Source: Candidatus Alistipes faecigallinarum (GTDB taxonomy: Bacteria; Bacteroidota; Bacteroidia; Bacteroidales; Rikenellaceae). From it: a stretch of 64,000 nt of DNA. Below are positions 8,431 through 17,158 of the stretch, piece by piece. How positions within the stretch are numbered: the stretch's first letter is position 1; every line of letters starts with the position of its first letter. The stretch covers positions 1-64,000 of the forward strand of contig DXDG01000001.1 in the NCBI GenBank assembly GCA_019115605.1. The letters are read 5' to 3'. The position numbers were made by a program, and so were the translations under genes. The notes under the pieces are model-generated. The model worked only from the letters and a program-made list of their open reading frames with translations. It searched no databases and was not told the origin of the DNA.

Positions 8431-8988
8431 ATGGATACCAAAACGATTCTCAACGAAGCCACCGCACGCATGCAGAAGGCCGTCGATCACCTCGAAGAGG
8501 AGCTGCTCAACATCCGGGCCGGCAAGGCGTCGCCCAACGTGCTGAACGGCGTAATGGTCGATTACTTCGGTTCGCAGGTCCCCGTATCGGGTGCTGCCAG
8601 CGTTACCGTTCCCGACGCCAAGACGATCCTGATTCAGCCCTGGGACAAGAAGATGCTGCGACCGATCGAGAAGGCGATCATCGACTCGAACATCGGACTG
8701 ACCCCCTCGAACAACGGCGAGACGATCCGTCTGACGATTCCGCCCCTCACGGAGGAGCGCCGCAAGAGCCTGGTAAAGCAGGTGCGCGGTGAGGCCGAAA
8801 CGGCCCGCATCAGCCTGCGCAACGCCCGCCGCGATGCCGTCGAAGCCTTCAAGAAGGCCCTGAAGGAGGGCATGCCCGAAGATGAGTCGAAAGACGGCGA
8901 AACGCAGTCGCAGAAGCTGCTCGAAAAGTTCACGAAACGGCTCGACGAGGTGCTTGCCAAGAAGGAGAAGGAGATCATGACGGTGTAG
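8431..8988 (+). CDS. frr: Ribosome recycling factor
   Basis: A 185-residue ribosome recycling factor that, with EF-G, splits the post-termination ribosome. The family pattern is clear: LNIRAGKASPNVL near the N-terminus, IQPWDKKMLRPIEKAI, the LTPSNNGETIRLTIPPLTEERRK hinge region, and a charged C-terminal helix. The ATG at 8431 (MDTKTILNEA) is chosen because the upstream in-frame ATG overlaps the preceding gene and adds residues not found in the family. It is the last gene of the run. Confidence 0.96.
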   Translation: MDTKTILNEATARMQKAVDHLEEELLNIRAGKASPNVLNGVMVDYFGSQVPVSGAASVTVPDAKTILIQPWDKKMLRPIEKAIIDSNIGLTPSNNGETIRLTIPPLTEERRKSLVKQVRGEAETARISLRNARRDAVEAFKKALKEGMPEDESKDGETQSQKLLEKFTKRLDEVLAKKEKEIMTV

Positions 8989-9007
8989 ACCCGTCCGCCT
9001 GCAAAGT

Positions 9008-9047
9008 GAAAAATCCGGCCCGACGCACAGTCGGTGCCGGATTTTTC
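9008..9047 (+). terminator. Terminator of the pyrH-frr run
   Basis: Perfect 12-base arms (9008-9019 and 9036-9047) with a further inner CCGA/TCGG pairing. The right arm ends in five T residues. It begins 19 bases after the frr stop codon. Confidence 0.8.
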
Positions 9048-9049
9048 CA

Positions 9050-9057
9050 TATATTTG
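9050..9057 (+). promoter_or_regulatory. -7 box of the outer-membrane protein gene at 9081
   Basis: TATATTTG matches TAnnTTTG exactly and lies 23 bases before the ATG, directly after the frr terminator. The downstream gene therefore has its own promoter. Confidence 0.6.
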
Positions 9058-9080
9058 CTCTCCCTAACCCTCTCATAACG

Positions 9081-9704
9081 ATGAAAAAACTGCTGTTCGG
9101 GCTCTTCGCGGCATTCGCGTTGATCCCGGGGCTCCGGATGCCGACGGCCGCGGCCCAGGGCTACGTAAAGTTCAACGCGCTCTACGCACTGGCCGGCGTG
9201 GTCAACCCCGCCGTGGAGTTTGCCATATCGCCCAAATCGACCCTGCAGACCGACATCGTCGTCTCGCCGTGGAAATCGATCGACGACTACCACATGCTCT
9301 TCGCCATCTTCATGGGCGAATACCGCCGCTACTTCAAGGGCCACAACGAAGGGTGGTACCTCGGCGCCAACCTCGGCATGATGGCCTTCAACATGTCGAA
9401 GCCCTACATTCAGAACTGGGCCCTGAAGTTCGAGAATCGCTACTGCAAGGGCTACGGCATGATGATCGGCCTCTGCGTGGGTTGGGAACACCGCCTCGGC
9501 GAACGGTGGATCATGGATGCCTTCCTGGGCTGGGCCTGGATGGACAGCCACTACAACGGATACAGCTTCGAGGGCGAGATTGACATGCATCCCCACCGCC
9601 CCGTCGAGCCGAAATATCCCGATCCCTTCAACGGCTCGTCCGAGTGGTATCCCAACAAGATCGGCGTCTCGTTCGGATACCGGATCTTCGCCCCGGGAAA
9701 ATAG
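9081..9704 (+). CDS. DUF3575-like exported outer-membrane protein
   Basis: A 207-residue protein with an N-terminal signal peptide (MKKLLFGLFAAFALIPG...AAAQG). Alternating aromatic strands (NALYALAGVVNPAVEFAI, YLGANLGMMAF, MMIGLCVGWEHRL, KIGVSFGYRIF) and a C-terminal aromatic near the end suggest a small outer-membrane beta barrel. It resembles the DUF3575 proteins common in Bacteroidetes, whose function is unknown. The ATG at 9081 is preferred because the signal peptide starts there and the promoter lies just upstream. It is convergent with the glycerol operon. Confidence 0.7.
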   Translation: MKKLLFGLFAAFALIPGLRMPTAAAQGYVKFNALYALAGVVNPAVEFAISPKSTLQTDIVVSPWKSIDDYHMLFAIFMGEYRRYFKGHNEGWYLGANLGMMAFNMSKPYIQNWALKFENRYCKGYGMMIGLCVGWEHRLGERWIMDAFLGWAWMDSHYNGYSFEGEIDMHPHRPVEPKYPDPFNGSSEWYPNKIGVSFGYRIFAPGK

Positions 9705-9758
9705 CACGCCGCAGCGACTGGGGCTGCAACCGACAACCGGCCCGGCATCTTCCGGCAA

Positions 9759-9789
9759 AAAGCGGGAGCCGATGTTCGGCTCCCGCTTT
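9759..9789. terminator. Bidirectional terminator between convergent genes
   Basis: Perfect 14-base arms (9759-9772 and 9776-9789) surround a 3-base loop. The minus-strand side runs into five T residues (complement of A9757-A9761), the plus side into TTTC. It can end both the outer-membrane gene at 9081 and the glycerol operon. Confidence 0.8.
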
Positions 9790-9813
9790 CATCTAAAGGG
9801 TTACCCCCCACCG

Positions 9814-10557
9814 TCAGAAGGCGAAGAGATTGACACCCACCTGCAGATAGCCCTGCCGCAGGTCGGGGTTCCACATCGCATGGGCAAAGACCGGCATCTC
9901 GAACTTCTTGATCCGCAGCTTGTAGGTCGTCTTGAGCGAGATCTGGTTGATACCGTCGCTTCCGTAGAAGTTCGCGTGTCCGTCCACGTCGTCGCGGTTG
10001 AAGGCAAACGTACCGCCCAGCCCCAGATCCACGATCCAGTGCTCGTCACGGAAGACACTGTACTCGGCATAGACGAAGGTCGAGTAACGGTTATTGCCCG
10101 CATCGTTCAGGTCGCGGCCGGCAAAGATCGTCGCCCAGTTCAGACGCAGCGGCACCTCGAAGAGCGTGTCGAAGTTGTAACCCACGCTCAGATCGAGGAA
10201 GTGGCTCGTCGAGAACTTGTTGTAGTTGAAGATGTCCTTGCTGAAGGGCAGCTCGGGCGAATAGTTGTAGATATCCCACAGAGCCACGGAGAATCCCGCG
10301 ACCGTATAGGAGAGGTAGTAGTCGAACTCCTTGTAGTCGCCCGTAAAGTCCGTACCGCCCCACAGGCCGACCCTGAGTCTGTCGTTGAGCAAGCCGACAT
10401 TCACGTCGGCAGCCAGTACGCCGCCGTCGGCGACCTGAAGGCCGCGCCACAGGTGCATGTTCTGAAGCGTTCCGCTGAAATGGAGCTTCTGCCCGTAGGC
10501 GGTGCTGCTGAGCAGCAGCGCCGCGAGAGCCAGCATCGAGAGCTTGAAGCGTTTCAT
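9814..10557 (-). CDS. Outer-membrane barrel protein at the end of the glycerol operon
   Basis: A 247-residue protein with a signal peptide (MKRFKLSMLALAALLLSSTAYGQ) and a pattern of amphipathic strands, including LHFSGTLQNMHLWRGLQVADG, FDYYLSYTVAGFSVALWDIYNY and HFLDLSVGYNF. It ends in a phenylalanine (GVNLFAF), as many outer-membrane barrels do. It resembles the N-terminus of proteobacterial Gcw_chp barrels (NMxLWRGxQ), but I cannot assign a family with certainty. The start lies 12 bases after glpF, in the same direction, so it is probably co-transcribed. A role in moving glycerol or glycerol phosphodiesters across the outer membrane is inferred from context only. Confidence 0.65.
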   Translation of the reverse strand: MKRFKLSMLALAALLLSSTAYGQKLHFSGTLQNMHLWRGLQVADGGVLAADVNVGLLNDRLRVGLWGGTDFTGDYKEFDYYLSYTVAGFSVALWDIYNYSPELPFSKDIFNYNKFSTSHFLDLSVGYNFDTLFEVPLRLNWATIFAGRDLNDAGNNRYSTFVYAEYSVFRDEHWIVDLGLGGTFAFNRDDVDGHANFYGSDGINQISLKTTYKLRIKKFEMPVFAHAMWNPDLRQGYLQVGVNLFAF

Positions 10558-10569
10558 GGCCGGTCGGTT

Positions 10570-11304
10570 TTAGCAGAAGATCAGACAATAGCCTGCGGCA
10601 GCCAGGAATCCGCCGATGACGGGACCTACGACCGGTACCCACGAATAGGCCCAGTCGTTCGAGCCCTTGCCCTTGATGGGCAGCACGGCGTGCGCGAGGC
10701 GCGGAGCCAGGTCGCGGGCCGGGTTGATGGCGTAACCCGTGGTGCCTCCGAGCGACATGCCCAGCGCGACGATGAGCATCGCCACGGGGAAGGCGCCGAG
10801 AGCGCCCATGCCCACCTCGGGCGTGTTGCCCTGGATCGAGAGCGCCAGAATCACGAAGACAAGCACGAACGTGCCGAGAATCTCGCTGAAGAGGTTGCGG
10901 CCGTAGTTGCGGATGGCCGGAGCGGTGCAGAAGGTTCCCAGCTTGACGGCGGGATCGTCCGTCGCGTCATAGTGGTCCTTGTAGAAGGCATAGACCAGCA
11001 CGGCGCCGACAAAGCCACCGAGCATCTGTGCCACGATGTAGGGCACGACAAGGCTCCAGCTGAAGGTGCCGGCGGCAGCCAGACCCAGCGTAACGGCAGG
11101 GTTCAGATGGGCACCCGAATAGGGACCCGAGATGAAGACACCGAGCATGACGGCAAGGCCCCACGCAAGCGTGATGACCACCCAGCCGCCGTTCTCGCCC
11201 TTCGATTTCTTCAGACAGTTCGAGGCGACGACACCGTCGCCGAAAAGCACCAGAATGGCCGTTCCGATAAATTCGAACAGGCACTTTACAAATACATCAT
11301 TCAT
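10570..11304 (-). CDS. glpF: Glycerol uptake facilitator (aquaglyceroporin)
   Basis: A 244-residue MIP-family channel for passive glycerol entry through the inner membrane. Both half-helix motifs are present: SGAHLNPAVTLG in the first half and GYAINPARDLAPR in the second. The aspartate after the second NPAR is the usual mark of glycerol-conducting members. Six transmembrane helices are evident. The ATG at 11304 (MNDVFVKCLFEFIGTAILVLFG) is chosen because the longer in-frame extension overlaps glpK. It follows glpK by 47 bases with an A/C-rich leader. Confidence 0.95.
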   Translation of the reverse strand: MNDVFVKCLFEFIGTAILVLFGDGVVASNCLKKSKGENGGWVVITLAWGLAVMLGVFISGPYSGAHLNPAVTLGLAAAGTFSWSLVVPYIVAQMLGGFVGAVLVYAFYKDHYDATDDPAVKLGTFCTAPAIRNYGRNLFSEILGTFVLVFVILALSIQGNTPEVGMGALGAFPVAMLIVALGMSLGGTTGYAINPARDLAPRLAHAVLPIKGKGSNDWAYSWVPVVGPVIGGFLAAAGYCLIFC

Positions 11305-11351
11305 GGAAGTTTGAGGTTTAAGGTTGGTTGTGTGGTTTGAGGTCAGGCTGG

Positions 11352-12845
11352 TTATTTCGTATAGTCGCTCAACGTGCGCTTGACGGCATCCTTCCATCCG
11401 TCCTGTGCGGCACGGACCTTCTCCTCCTCCCACGAGGGTTCGAAGATGCGGTCGACCTGCCACTGCTTGCGGATCTCGTCGATGCTCGACCAGTAGCCCA
11501 CGGCCAGACCGGCCAGGTAGGCGGCGCCCATGGCCGTGGTCTCGACCACCTGCGGACGGATGACCTTCGTGCCGAGAATATCGGCCTGGAACTGCATCAG
11601 CAGATTGTTGCGCGAGGCTCCGCCGTCGACCTTGAGCTCCTTGAGCGGAACGCCCGCATCGCGCGACATGGCGTTGGTGATGTCCATCGTCTGGTAGGCG
11701 ATGCCTTCGAGCGCCGCACGGGCGATATGCGCCGTGGTCGTGCCGCGGCTGATACCCGTGATCGTACCGCGGGCATACTGGTCCCACCAGGGAGCGCCGA
11801 GGCCCGTCAGTGCCGGCACGAAATAGACGCCGTTCGTATCGGGAACCTGCGAGGCGAGCGCCTCGACCTCCGACGAGGACTTGATGACGCCCAGACCGTC
11901 GCGCAGCCACTGCACGACCGAGCCGCCGACGAAGATGCTGCCCTCAAGGGCGTAGTTCACCACGTCGCCGATCTTCCAGGCCACGGTCGTGATGAGGTTG
12001 TTTTTCGAGAGGATGGGTTTCTCACCGCTGTTCATCAGCAGGAAGCAGCCCGTGCCGTAGGTGTTCTTGACCATGCCCGGCTCGGTGCACATCTGTCCAA
12101 AGAGGGCCGCCTGCTGGTCGCCGGCAATACCCGAGATGGGCACCTTGTGGGCGAAGATCGTCGTTTTGGTGTGTCCGTAGACCTCGCTCGAAGACTTCAC
12201 CTCGGGCATCATCGAACGCGGGATGCCGAACAGGTCCAGCAGCTCCTGGTCCCACTCCAGCGTGTTGATGTTGAAGAGCATCGTACGCGAGGCGTTGCTC
12301 ACGTCGGTAACGTGCACCTCGCCGCGCGTCAGGCGCCAGATGAGCCAGGTATCGACCGTACCGAAGAGCAGCTTGCCCTTCTCGGCGCGCTTGCGGGCTC
12401 CGGGAACGTTGTCGAGGATCCACTTGATCTTCGTGGCGCTGAAGTAGGCGTCGATGATCAGACCGGTCTTCTGACGGATCATGTCGGTAACGCCCTGCTT
12501 CTTCAGCTCGTCGCAGTAGTCCGACGTACGGCGGTCCTGCCACACGATCGCATTGTAGATCGGCTCCTCGGTCTCGGAATCCCACACGATGGTGGTCTCA
12601 CGCTGGTTCGTAATGCCGATGCCGGCAATGTTCAGACCGTTGATGTCGAGCGTCGTGATCGCCTCGGCAATGACCGAAGCCTGCGAGGACCAGATTTCGT
12701 GGGGATCGTGCTCCACCCAGCCCGACTGCGGGAAGATCTGGCGGAATTCGCGCTGTGCCACGGCACACGTCGCGCCCTTTTCGTCGAAAACGATGGCCCG
12801 GGAGCTGCTCGTTCCCTGGTCAAGTGCAAGAATGTACTGTTTCAT
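11352..12845 (-). CDS. glpK: Glycerol kinase
   Basis: A 497-residue FGGY-family kinase that phosphorylates glycerol to sn-glycerol 3-phosphate and so traps what enters through GlpF. The ATP-binding start [20 protein letters not shown], the [12 protein letters not shown] glycerol-site segment, [13 protein letters not shown] and [22 protein letters not shown] are all intact, and the length matches E. coli GlpK. It sits between glpC and glpF on the same strand. The 53-base glpC-glpK gap carries the word GGTTGGTT on the plus strand, shared with the glpF leader. Confidence 0.97.
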   Translation of the reverse strand: MKQYILALDQGTSSSRAIVFDEKGATCAVAQREFRQIFPQSGWVEHDPHEIWSSQASVIAEAITTLDINGLNIAGIGITNQRETTIVWDSETEEPIYNAIVWQDRRTSDYCDELKKQGVTDMIRQKTGLIIDAYFSATKIKWILDNVPGARKRAEKGKLLFGTVDTWLIWRLTRGEVHVTDVSNASRTMLFNINTLEWDQELLDLFGIPRSMMPEVKSSSEVYGHTKTTIFAHKVPISGIAGDQQAALFGQMCTEPGMVKNTYGTGCFLLMNSGEKPILSKNNLITTVAWKIGDVVNYALEGSIFVGGSVVQWLRDGLGVIKSSSEVEALASQVPDTNGVYFVPALTGLGAPWWDQYARGTITGISRGTTTAHIARAALEGIAYQTMDITNAMSRDAGVPLKELKVDGGASRNNLLMQFQADILGTKVIRPQVVETTAMGAAYLAGLAVGYWSSIDEIRKQWQVDRIFEPSWEEEKVRAAQDGWKDAVKRTLSDYTK

Positions 12846-12898
12846 AGGTTCAGATTATCGGTTGGTTAGTTAAAAGTTCGGTTTCAACTTGCGGCGTT

Positions 12899-14122
12899 TC
12901 AGGCCAGCCGCGAGGCCAGGATCGACAGCGGGTGCTCGCACCGCTTGCTCGTGGACATCTCGATCTGCCACTTGCAGGTCTCGCAGTCGGTGGCCACCAG
13001 GTCGGCCCCCGAGGCCTCGATCTGGCGGAAGAGCCCTTCGCCCACGGCCTGCGAGGTGCGGTAGTTCTCCTTCTTGAAGCCGTAGGTGCCGGCGATGCCG
13101 CAGCACTGCGAGTCGAGGACGATGACCTCAACGCCCGGAATCATGCGCAGCAATTCGATCGAATAGTAGGCCCAGCCCATCTTCTCCATGTGGCAGGGAG
13201 TGTGATAGGCCACGCGCAGCGGCGTCGTATCCTTGAATTTCAGCTGGCCGCGGTTCTTCTGCAGCAGCCGGTAGAGGTAACGCGTCGCCAGCTCGATATG
13301 GTCGCGGACATCCTCGTTCCCCAGGTCAAGCACGTGCGGATACTCGTCGCGCAGCGTGAAGGTGCAGGTCGAGGAGGTCGTGATGACATCCATCTTGCGG
13401 TCGTTCACGGCCGTGCGGATCGACGCGAGGTTGGTCTCGGCCTGCCGCCGGGCCTGCTTGTAAAGGCCGTTGGAGATGAGCGCCACGCCGCAGCACTTCT
13501 CCCTGTCGAGCAGGCGCACGCCATATTCCAGCGCATTCATGATGCGGATGAGATCCTTGCCCAGCTGCGGGTTGTTGTAGTTCACGTAGCAGCCGTGGAA
13601 GTAGCTCACCTGACGCGGGAAGGCCTCCTGCGCGGCGGCAGCGTGTTTGCGGTACCACGAGGTGAAGGTGCCGTGGGCGTATTTGGGGAAGACGCGCCGG
13701 TGGTCGATGCCCATCACCCGATCCATCACCAGACGCACGGGCTTGAGGGCCACGGCCGTATTGACGATCGGCGCAAAGGGCGTGGCAAGCGTGCCCACGA
13801 GATCCGTATTGGCCAGCACGAAGTTGCGCGGCGAGGTGTTGCGCTGCGGACCGTACTTGATGCGGGCTGCCTGGATGATGTCCCCGATACGGACGTTCGA
13901 GGGGCAGGCCACCTCACACCGCTTGCAGTTCATGCAGTACTTCAGGGCGGCATCGAAATAATCGGGTTGCTTGAGCCGCAGACGCTCTCCGTCGGGTCCG
14001 GCCTGCTTGGGTCCGGGAAAAGCGGGGTTCACGGCGGCTACGGGGCAGTAGACGGTGCAGACCGTGCACTTGATACACTGCTCGAAATTGTTTTCGCTGA
14101 CGGTATTCTGCTGAATGTTCAT
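12899..14122 (-). CDS. glpC: Anaerobic glycerol-3-phosphate dehydrogenase, subunit C
   Basis: A 407-residue iron-sulfur membrane-anchor subunit. Two ferredoxin-type cluster motifs are at the N-terminus: CIKCTVCTVYCP (residues 17-28) and YCMNCKRCEVACPSN. Two cysteine-rich CCG domains follow, visible as VSYFHGCYVNY...EKCCGVALI and YHTPCHMEKMG...SQCCGIAGTYG. In the known complex GlpC passes electrons from GlpAB to menaquinone. Its ATG overlaps the glpB stop by four bases. A small non-catalytic variation, SNV for the usual SGV, follows the second cluster. Confidence 0.95.
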   Translation of the reverse strand: MNIQQNTVSENNFEQCIKCTVCTVYCPVAAVNPAFPGPKQAGPDGERLRLKQPDYFDAALKYCMNCKRCEVACPSNVRIGDIIQAARIKYGPQRNTSPRNFVLANTDLVGTLATPFAPIVNTAVALKPVRLVMDRVMGIDHRRVFPKYAHGTFTSWYRKHAAAAQEAFPRQVSYFHGCYVNYNNPQLGKDLIRIMNALEYGVRLLDREKCCGVALISNGLYKQARRQAETNLASIRTAVNDRKMDVITTSSTCTFTLRDEYPHVLDLGNEDVRDHIELATRYLYRLLQKNRGQLKFKDTTPLRVAYHTPCHMEKMGWAYYSIELLRMIPGVEVIVLDSQCCGIAGTYGFKKENYRTSQAVGEGLFRQIEASGADLVATDCETCKWQIEMSTSKRCEHPLSILASRLA

Positions 14123-15384
14123 GACTGATGGCTGTTAAGGATCTCATCTGCGGCAAAAAGGGCCGAAAGCAGCGATACGCCGGCGCCGCATCCCTCCTGT
14201 ACGGGGTGGAAGCCGGCCAGACCGGCGCCTGCACCATAGAGATTGCCGATCGCGCGGCCCTCGCGGACGACATGCAGCGCCGCATCGGTCCGCACGCCGA
14301 ACGCCTGGTAGTTCTGGCGGTCGAAGAAGCGCAGCGTGTACCACTGCGAGCGGTCGGACGTTGCAACCGTATCGGCTCCGAAGACCGGCTCGACGATCCG
14401 GTCGGGCGTTGCAACCAGTCCCCGGCTGAAGAAGCTTCCCGTGGCCAGCACGAAGTGGTCGGCCTCGAAGGGGATATTGCCGTGGTTGGCCGTGAAGATC
14501 CGCTTGACGCTGTTCCCGTCATATTCGGCGCGCAGCACGCTGTCGCCGAGGAAATATTCGCCGCCGAGTGCGCGGAAACGGTGCTGCAGCGCCTGCTGGG
14601 CCCGAATGCCCGGAATCGAGGGCGGAAGGGTGGGCAGCAGGTAGAGCGGCGTCGGGATCTTCGCGCGCAGCACCTCGAGCGAATCGTTGCGGTTGAGCCC
14701 GATGATGGCCGGAAGGATCAGCGCGTCGCACGCCGCGGCGGCATCCCGCACCTGAGCGGCCAGCGCCACGAGGTTCCGCTCGTGGTCGAAGACCCGGGCG
14801 ATGTTGGCCGAACGCATCTCGCTCGGATTTTGGCGGATCTGCTCCAGATCGGGCAGATTGACCGACGCAAAGGTGCACTCGATGCCGTATTTGCGGAACT
14901 CCTCGGCGATGAATTCGGGGTAAAAGTCGAGGAATCCCTCGACATTGGCGATGCAGACCTTGCGGAACGGCAGCCGGTCGGGAGCTTCGGCCGTCAGGTA
15001 GCCGTCGATGGTCAGCCAGGTAGCCCGCGCCTTACCCATCGGGGTGATGCGGAAGTGGTTGCCCCGGCAGTCGCCCGCAACGGAAATACCCGCCCGGCGC
15101 AGCAGCTCCGCGGCCTCGCGGGCATACCGTTCGCACCGCTCCGCGCCCATGACGGCATAGGGGTGTTCGGGGTTCGTGCGTTCGAGTGCGGCGATGCCCT
15201 CCAGCGGATCCTGCACGTCGGAGCCGTCGGGCAGTTTCGAAAGCAGGTCAAACGACCCCGAAGAGAAGTGCAGGGCGCTCTGCCCCTGCGAGATGATGGC
15301 GCAGCTCCGGCCCGCCTCCGCCAGGCGGATGCCGCAGGTCATGCCCGCGAGGCCTCCGCCGATAATTACCGTGTCGAATCTCAT
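14119..15384 (-). CDS. glpB: Anaerobic glycerol-3-phosphate dehydrogenase, subunit B
   Basis: A 421-residue flavoprotein subunit. The dinucleotide-binding start MRFDTVIIGGGLAGMTCGIRLAEAG is intact, and the body and the C-terminal FAD-binding region (AIGNLYGAGAGLAGFHPVQEG) match GlpB. The ATG at 15384 is chosen because it begins the Rossmann motif and overlaps the glpA stop by four bases; an in-frame extension to 15417 would lie inside glpA. It works in the GlpABC complex at the membrane. Confidence 0.93.
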   Translation of the reverse strand: MRFDTVIIGGGLAGMTCGIRLAEAGRSCAIISQGQSALHFSSGSFDLLSKLPDGSDVQDPLEGIAALERTNPEHPYAVMGAERCERYAREAAELLRRAGISVAGDCRGNHFRITPMGKARATWLTIDGYLTAEAPDRLPFRKVCIANVEGFLDFYPEFIAEEFRKYGIECTFASVNLPDLEQIRQNPSEMRSANIARVFDHERNLVALAAQVRDAAAACDALILPAIIGLNRNDSLEVLRAKIPTPLYLLPTLPPSIPGIRAQQALQHRFRALGGEYFLGDSVLRAEYDGNSVKRIFTANHGNIPFEADHFVLATGSFFSRGLVATPDRIVEPVFGADTVATSDRSQWYTLRFFDRQNYQAFGVRTDAALHVVREGRAIGNLYGAGAGLAGFHPVQEGCGAGVSLLSALFAADEILNSHQS

Positions 15385-16994
15385 TGTGCTGCAGTTTTTT
15401 CGTCCGACAATCCGCACACGCCCTCGTAAACCCAGGTTGTGTACTCGCTTTCACGCAGCGTATCGCCCCAGGCGATGGGCTGCATGCCCTTCCAGCGTTC
15501 GTTGAGGAAGGAGGCCAGGTCGGCCTTGGCCTTTCGGGCGCAAACGGCATCCCGGCGTCCCATGAGGCCCGCGGCCCGGCAGGCGCACAACTCGCCCTGG
15601 CAGGTTCCCATGCCCACACGCGTACGGCGGCGCAGATCGACCAGGTTGTTCACCGCGAGATGCTCCATGGCGTACTCCACCTCGCCGATCGAGACCTCCT
15701 CGCATTCGCACACGAGGCTGTTTCCGAGCGAATCGTCGCCGATCTGTTCGGCCAGGGCCCCGTGGCGCGAGATGGCCGAACGGCGCTGCGTCAGCGGCTT
15801 GTGCCGGATCTTCTTCTCGACCTCCTCGCGCTTTTCGGCCGATCCGGGCAGGGGTATTTCGGCCGTACGGCACTTCTCGGTGCTGCCGATCTTCCTGCAG
15901 ATGAGGTCCGTGGCCCATTCGGCCATCAGACGGTAGGTCATCAGCTTGCCGCCCGTGATGGTGATGAAGCCCTCCATGCCGTCGCGCGTGGCGTGGTCCA
16001 GCAGCACGATGCCGCGGCTGACCGTACGGCCGCTCGGATCGTCGTCCGAGGCGACCAGCGGACGCACGCCGGCATAGGCGCGCAGGATGCGCGTCGTGGC
16101 CAGCTGCGGCGAGAGTTTTTCGCCCTCGCGCAGCAGAATGTCCACCTCCTCGGGGGTGATGATCATGTTGTCGATCTGATCGAAGGGAACCTTGCTCGAC
16201 GTGGTGCCGATCAGCGAAATCGTGTCGCCCGGAACCAGGATGTCCGCATCGGCCGGCTTGCGGCAGCGGTTGAGCACCATGCGGTTCACGCGGTGGCCGA
16301 AGATCAGCAGCGCCCCCTTCGCGGGAAGCATGTTGACCACGATGCCCGCCTTGGCGGCGATGCCGTGGCCCCAGATGCCGCCGGCATTGACAACCACGCG
16401 GGCGTAGCAGTTCTCCTCGCTGTGCGTGCGATGGTCGTAGACCCGCACGCCGACAATGCGGTCCTGCTCGCGGAGCAGCTCCCGCACTTCGGTATAGGTG
16501 CGGATCTCGGCACCGTGCGCCCGCGCATCGAGGATGTTGGAAGAGGTGAGGCGGAAGGGATCCACGGCGCCGTCGGGAACGCGCACGGCACCGATCAGAG
16601 CCGGGTTGGCCGCAGGTTCGAGCCGGCGGGCCAGCGCGGGATCGAGGATCTCGGTGCGGATTCCGGCCGTGCGGCACGCCTCGACGAAACGGGCCTGGTA
16701 CTCCAGTCCGTCCTCGGGAAGCGTGATGAAGAGTCCGTCGGTCTCCTCGACGCAATGCGCCGCGATCCGGCGCAGAATCATGTTTTCACGAATACACTCC
16801 TTGGCCGACTCCTGATCCGTGACGGCGTAGCGCGCACCGCTGTGCAGCAGTCCGTGGTTGCGGCCCGTGGCACCGGTGGCGATGTCGGAGCGTTCGAGCA
16901 GCAGGGAGCGGATTCCCCGGAGCGAACAGTCTCGCGCAATACCCGCTCCGGTAGCTCCCCCGCCGATAATAATGACATCGTACGTCTGGTTCAT
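15381..16994 (-). CDS. glpA: Anaerobic glycerol-3-phosphate dehydrogenase, subunit A
   Basis: A 537-residue FAD subunit that oxidises sn-glycerol 3-phosphate to dihydroxyacetone phosphate. The FAD-binding motif is YDVIIIGGGATGAGIARDCSLRG, followed by GATGRNHGLLHSGARY. A C-terminal BFD-like [2Fe-2S] domain has VCECEEVSIGEVEYA and GMGTCQGELCACR, typical of GlpA and absent from aerobic GlpD. It is the first gene of the operon, with a consensus promoter 36 bases upstream. The order glpA-B-C-K-F with two ATGA overlaps indicates coupled expression. Confidence 0.96.
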   Translation of the reverse strand: MNQTYDVIIIGGGATGAGIARDCSLRGIRSLLLERSDIATGATGRNHGLLHSGARYAVTDQESAKECIRENMILRRIAAHCVEETDGLFITLPEDGLEYQARFVEACRTAGIRTEILDPALARRLEPAANPALIGAVRVPDGAVDPFRLTSSNILDARAHGAEIRTYTEVRELLREQDRIVGVRVYDHRTHSEENCYARVVVNAGGIWGHGIAAKAGIVVNMLPAKGALLIFGHRVNRMVLNRCRKPADADILVPGDTISLIGTTSSKVPFDQIDNMIITPEEVDILLREGEKLSPQLATTRILRAYAGVRPLVASDDDPSGRTVSRGIVLLDHATRDGMEGFITITGGKLMTYRLMAEWATDLICRKIGSTEKCRTAEIPLPGSAEKREEVEKKIRHKPLTQRRSAISRHGALAEQIGDDSLGNSLVCECEEVSIGEVEYAMEHLAVNNLVDLRRRTRVGMGTCQGELCACRAAGLMGRRDAVCARKAKADLASFLNERWKGMQPIAWGDTLRESEYTTWVYEGVCGLSDEKTAAQ

Positions 16995-17029
16995 AATTAT
17001 GGTAGGTAGATAGGTAGATCAATCCGATG

Positions 17030-17037
17030 CAAAGGTA
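17030..17037 (-). promoter_or_regulatory. -7 box of the glycerol operon
   Basis: On the minus strand TACCTTTG matches TAnnTTTG exactly, with TTTTG at the inner edge of the adjacent palindrome as a possible -33 element about 18 bases upstream. The leader to glpA is 35 bases and contains repeated CTAC words (plus strand GGTAGGTAGATAGGTAGAT). Confidence 0.65.
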
Positions 17038-17057
17038 ACCATATTTTTCCAAAAACA

Positions 17058-17092
17058 AAATAAAACGAAATAAAATTTATTTCGTTTTATTT
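17058..17092. promoter_or_regulatory. 35-bp palindrome upstream of the glycerol operon promoter (candidate operator)
   Basis: Perfect 17-base arms (17058-17074 and 17076-17092) flank a single central A. The arm contains AAAACGAAATAAA. It lies immediately upstream of the glpA -7 box, at the -33 region and beyond, where a dimeric regulator would bind. A weak A/T hairpin terminator for the upstream glycosyltransferase gene is the alternative, but the arms have little GC and no T-run follows the structure. Confidence 0.6.
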
Positions 17093-17158
17093 CGAATCTG
17101 CAAATTTTATCGAAATATCATACTTTCGAAATGTTTCAAAATATCATATCGAAACCTT

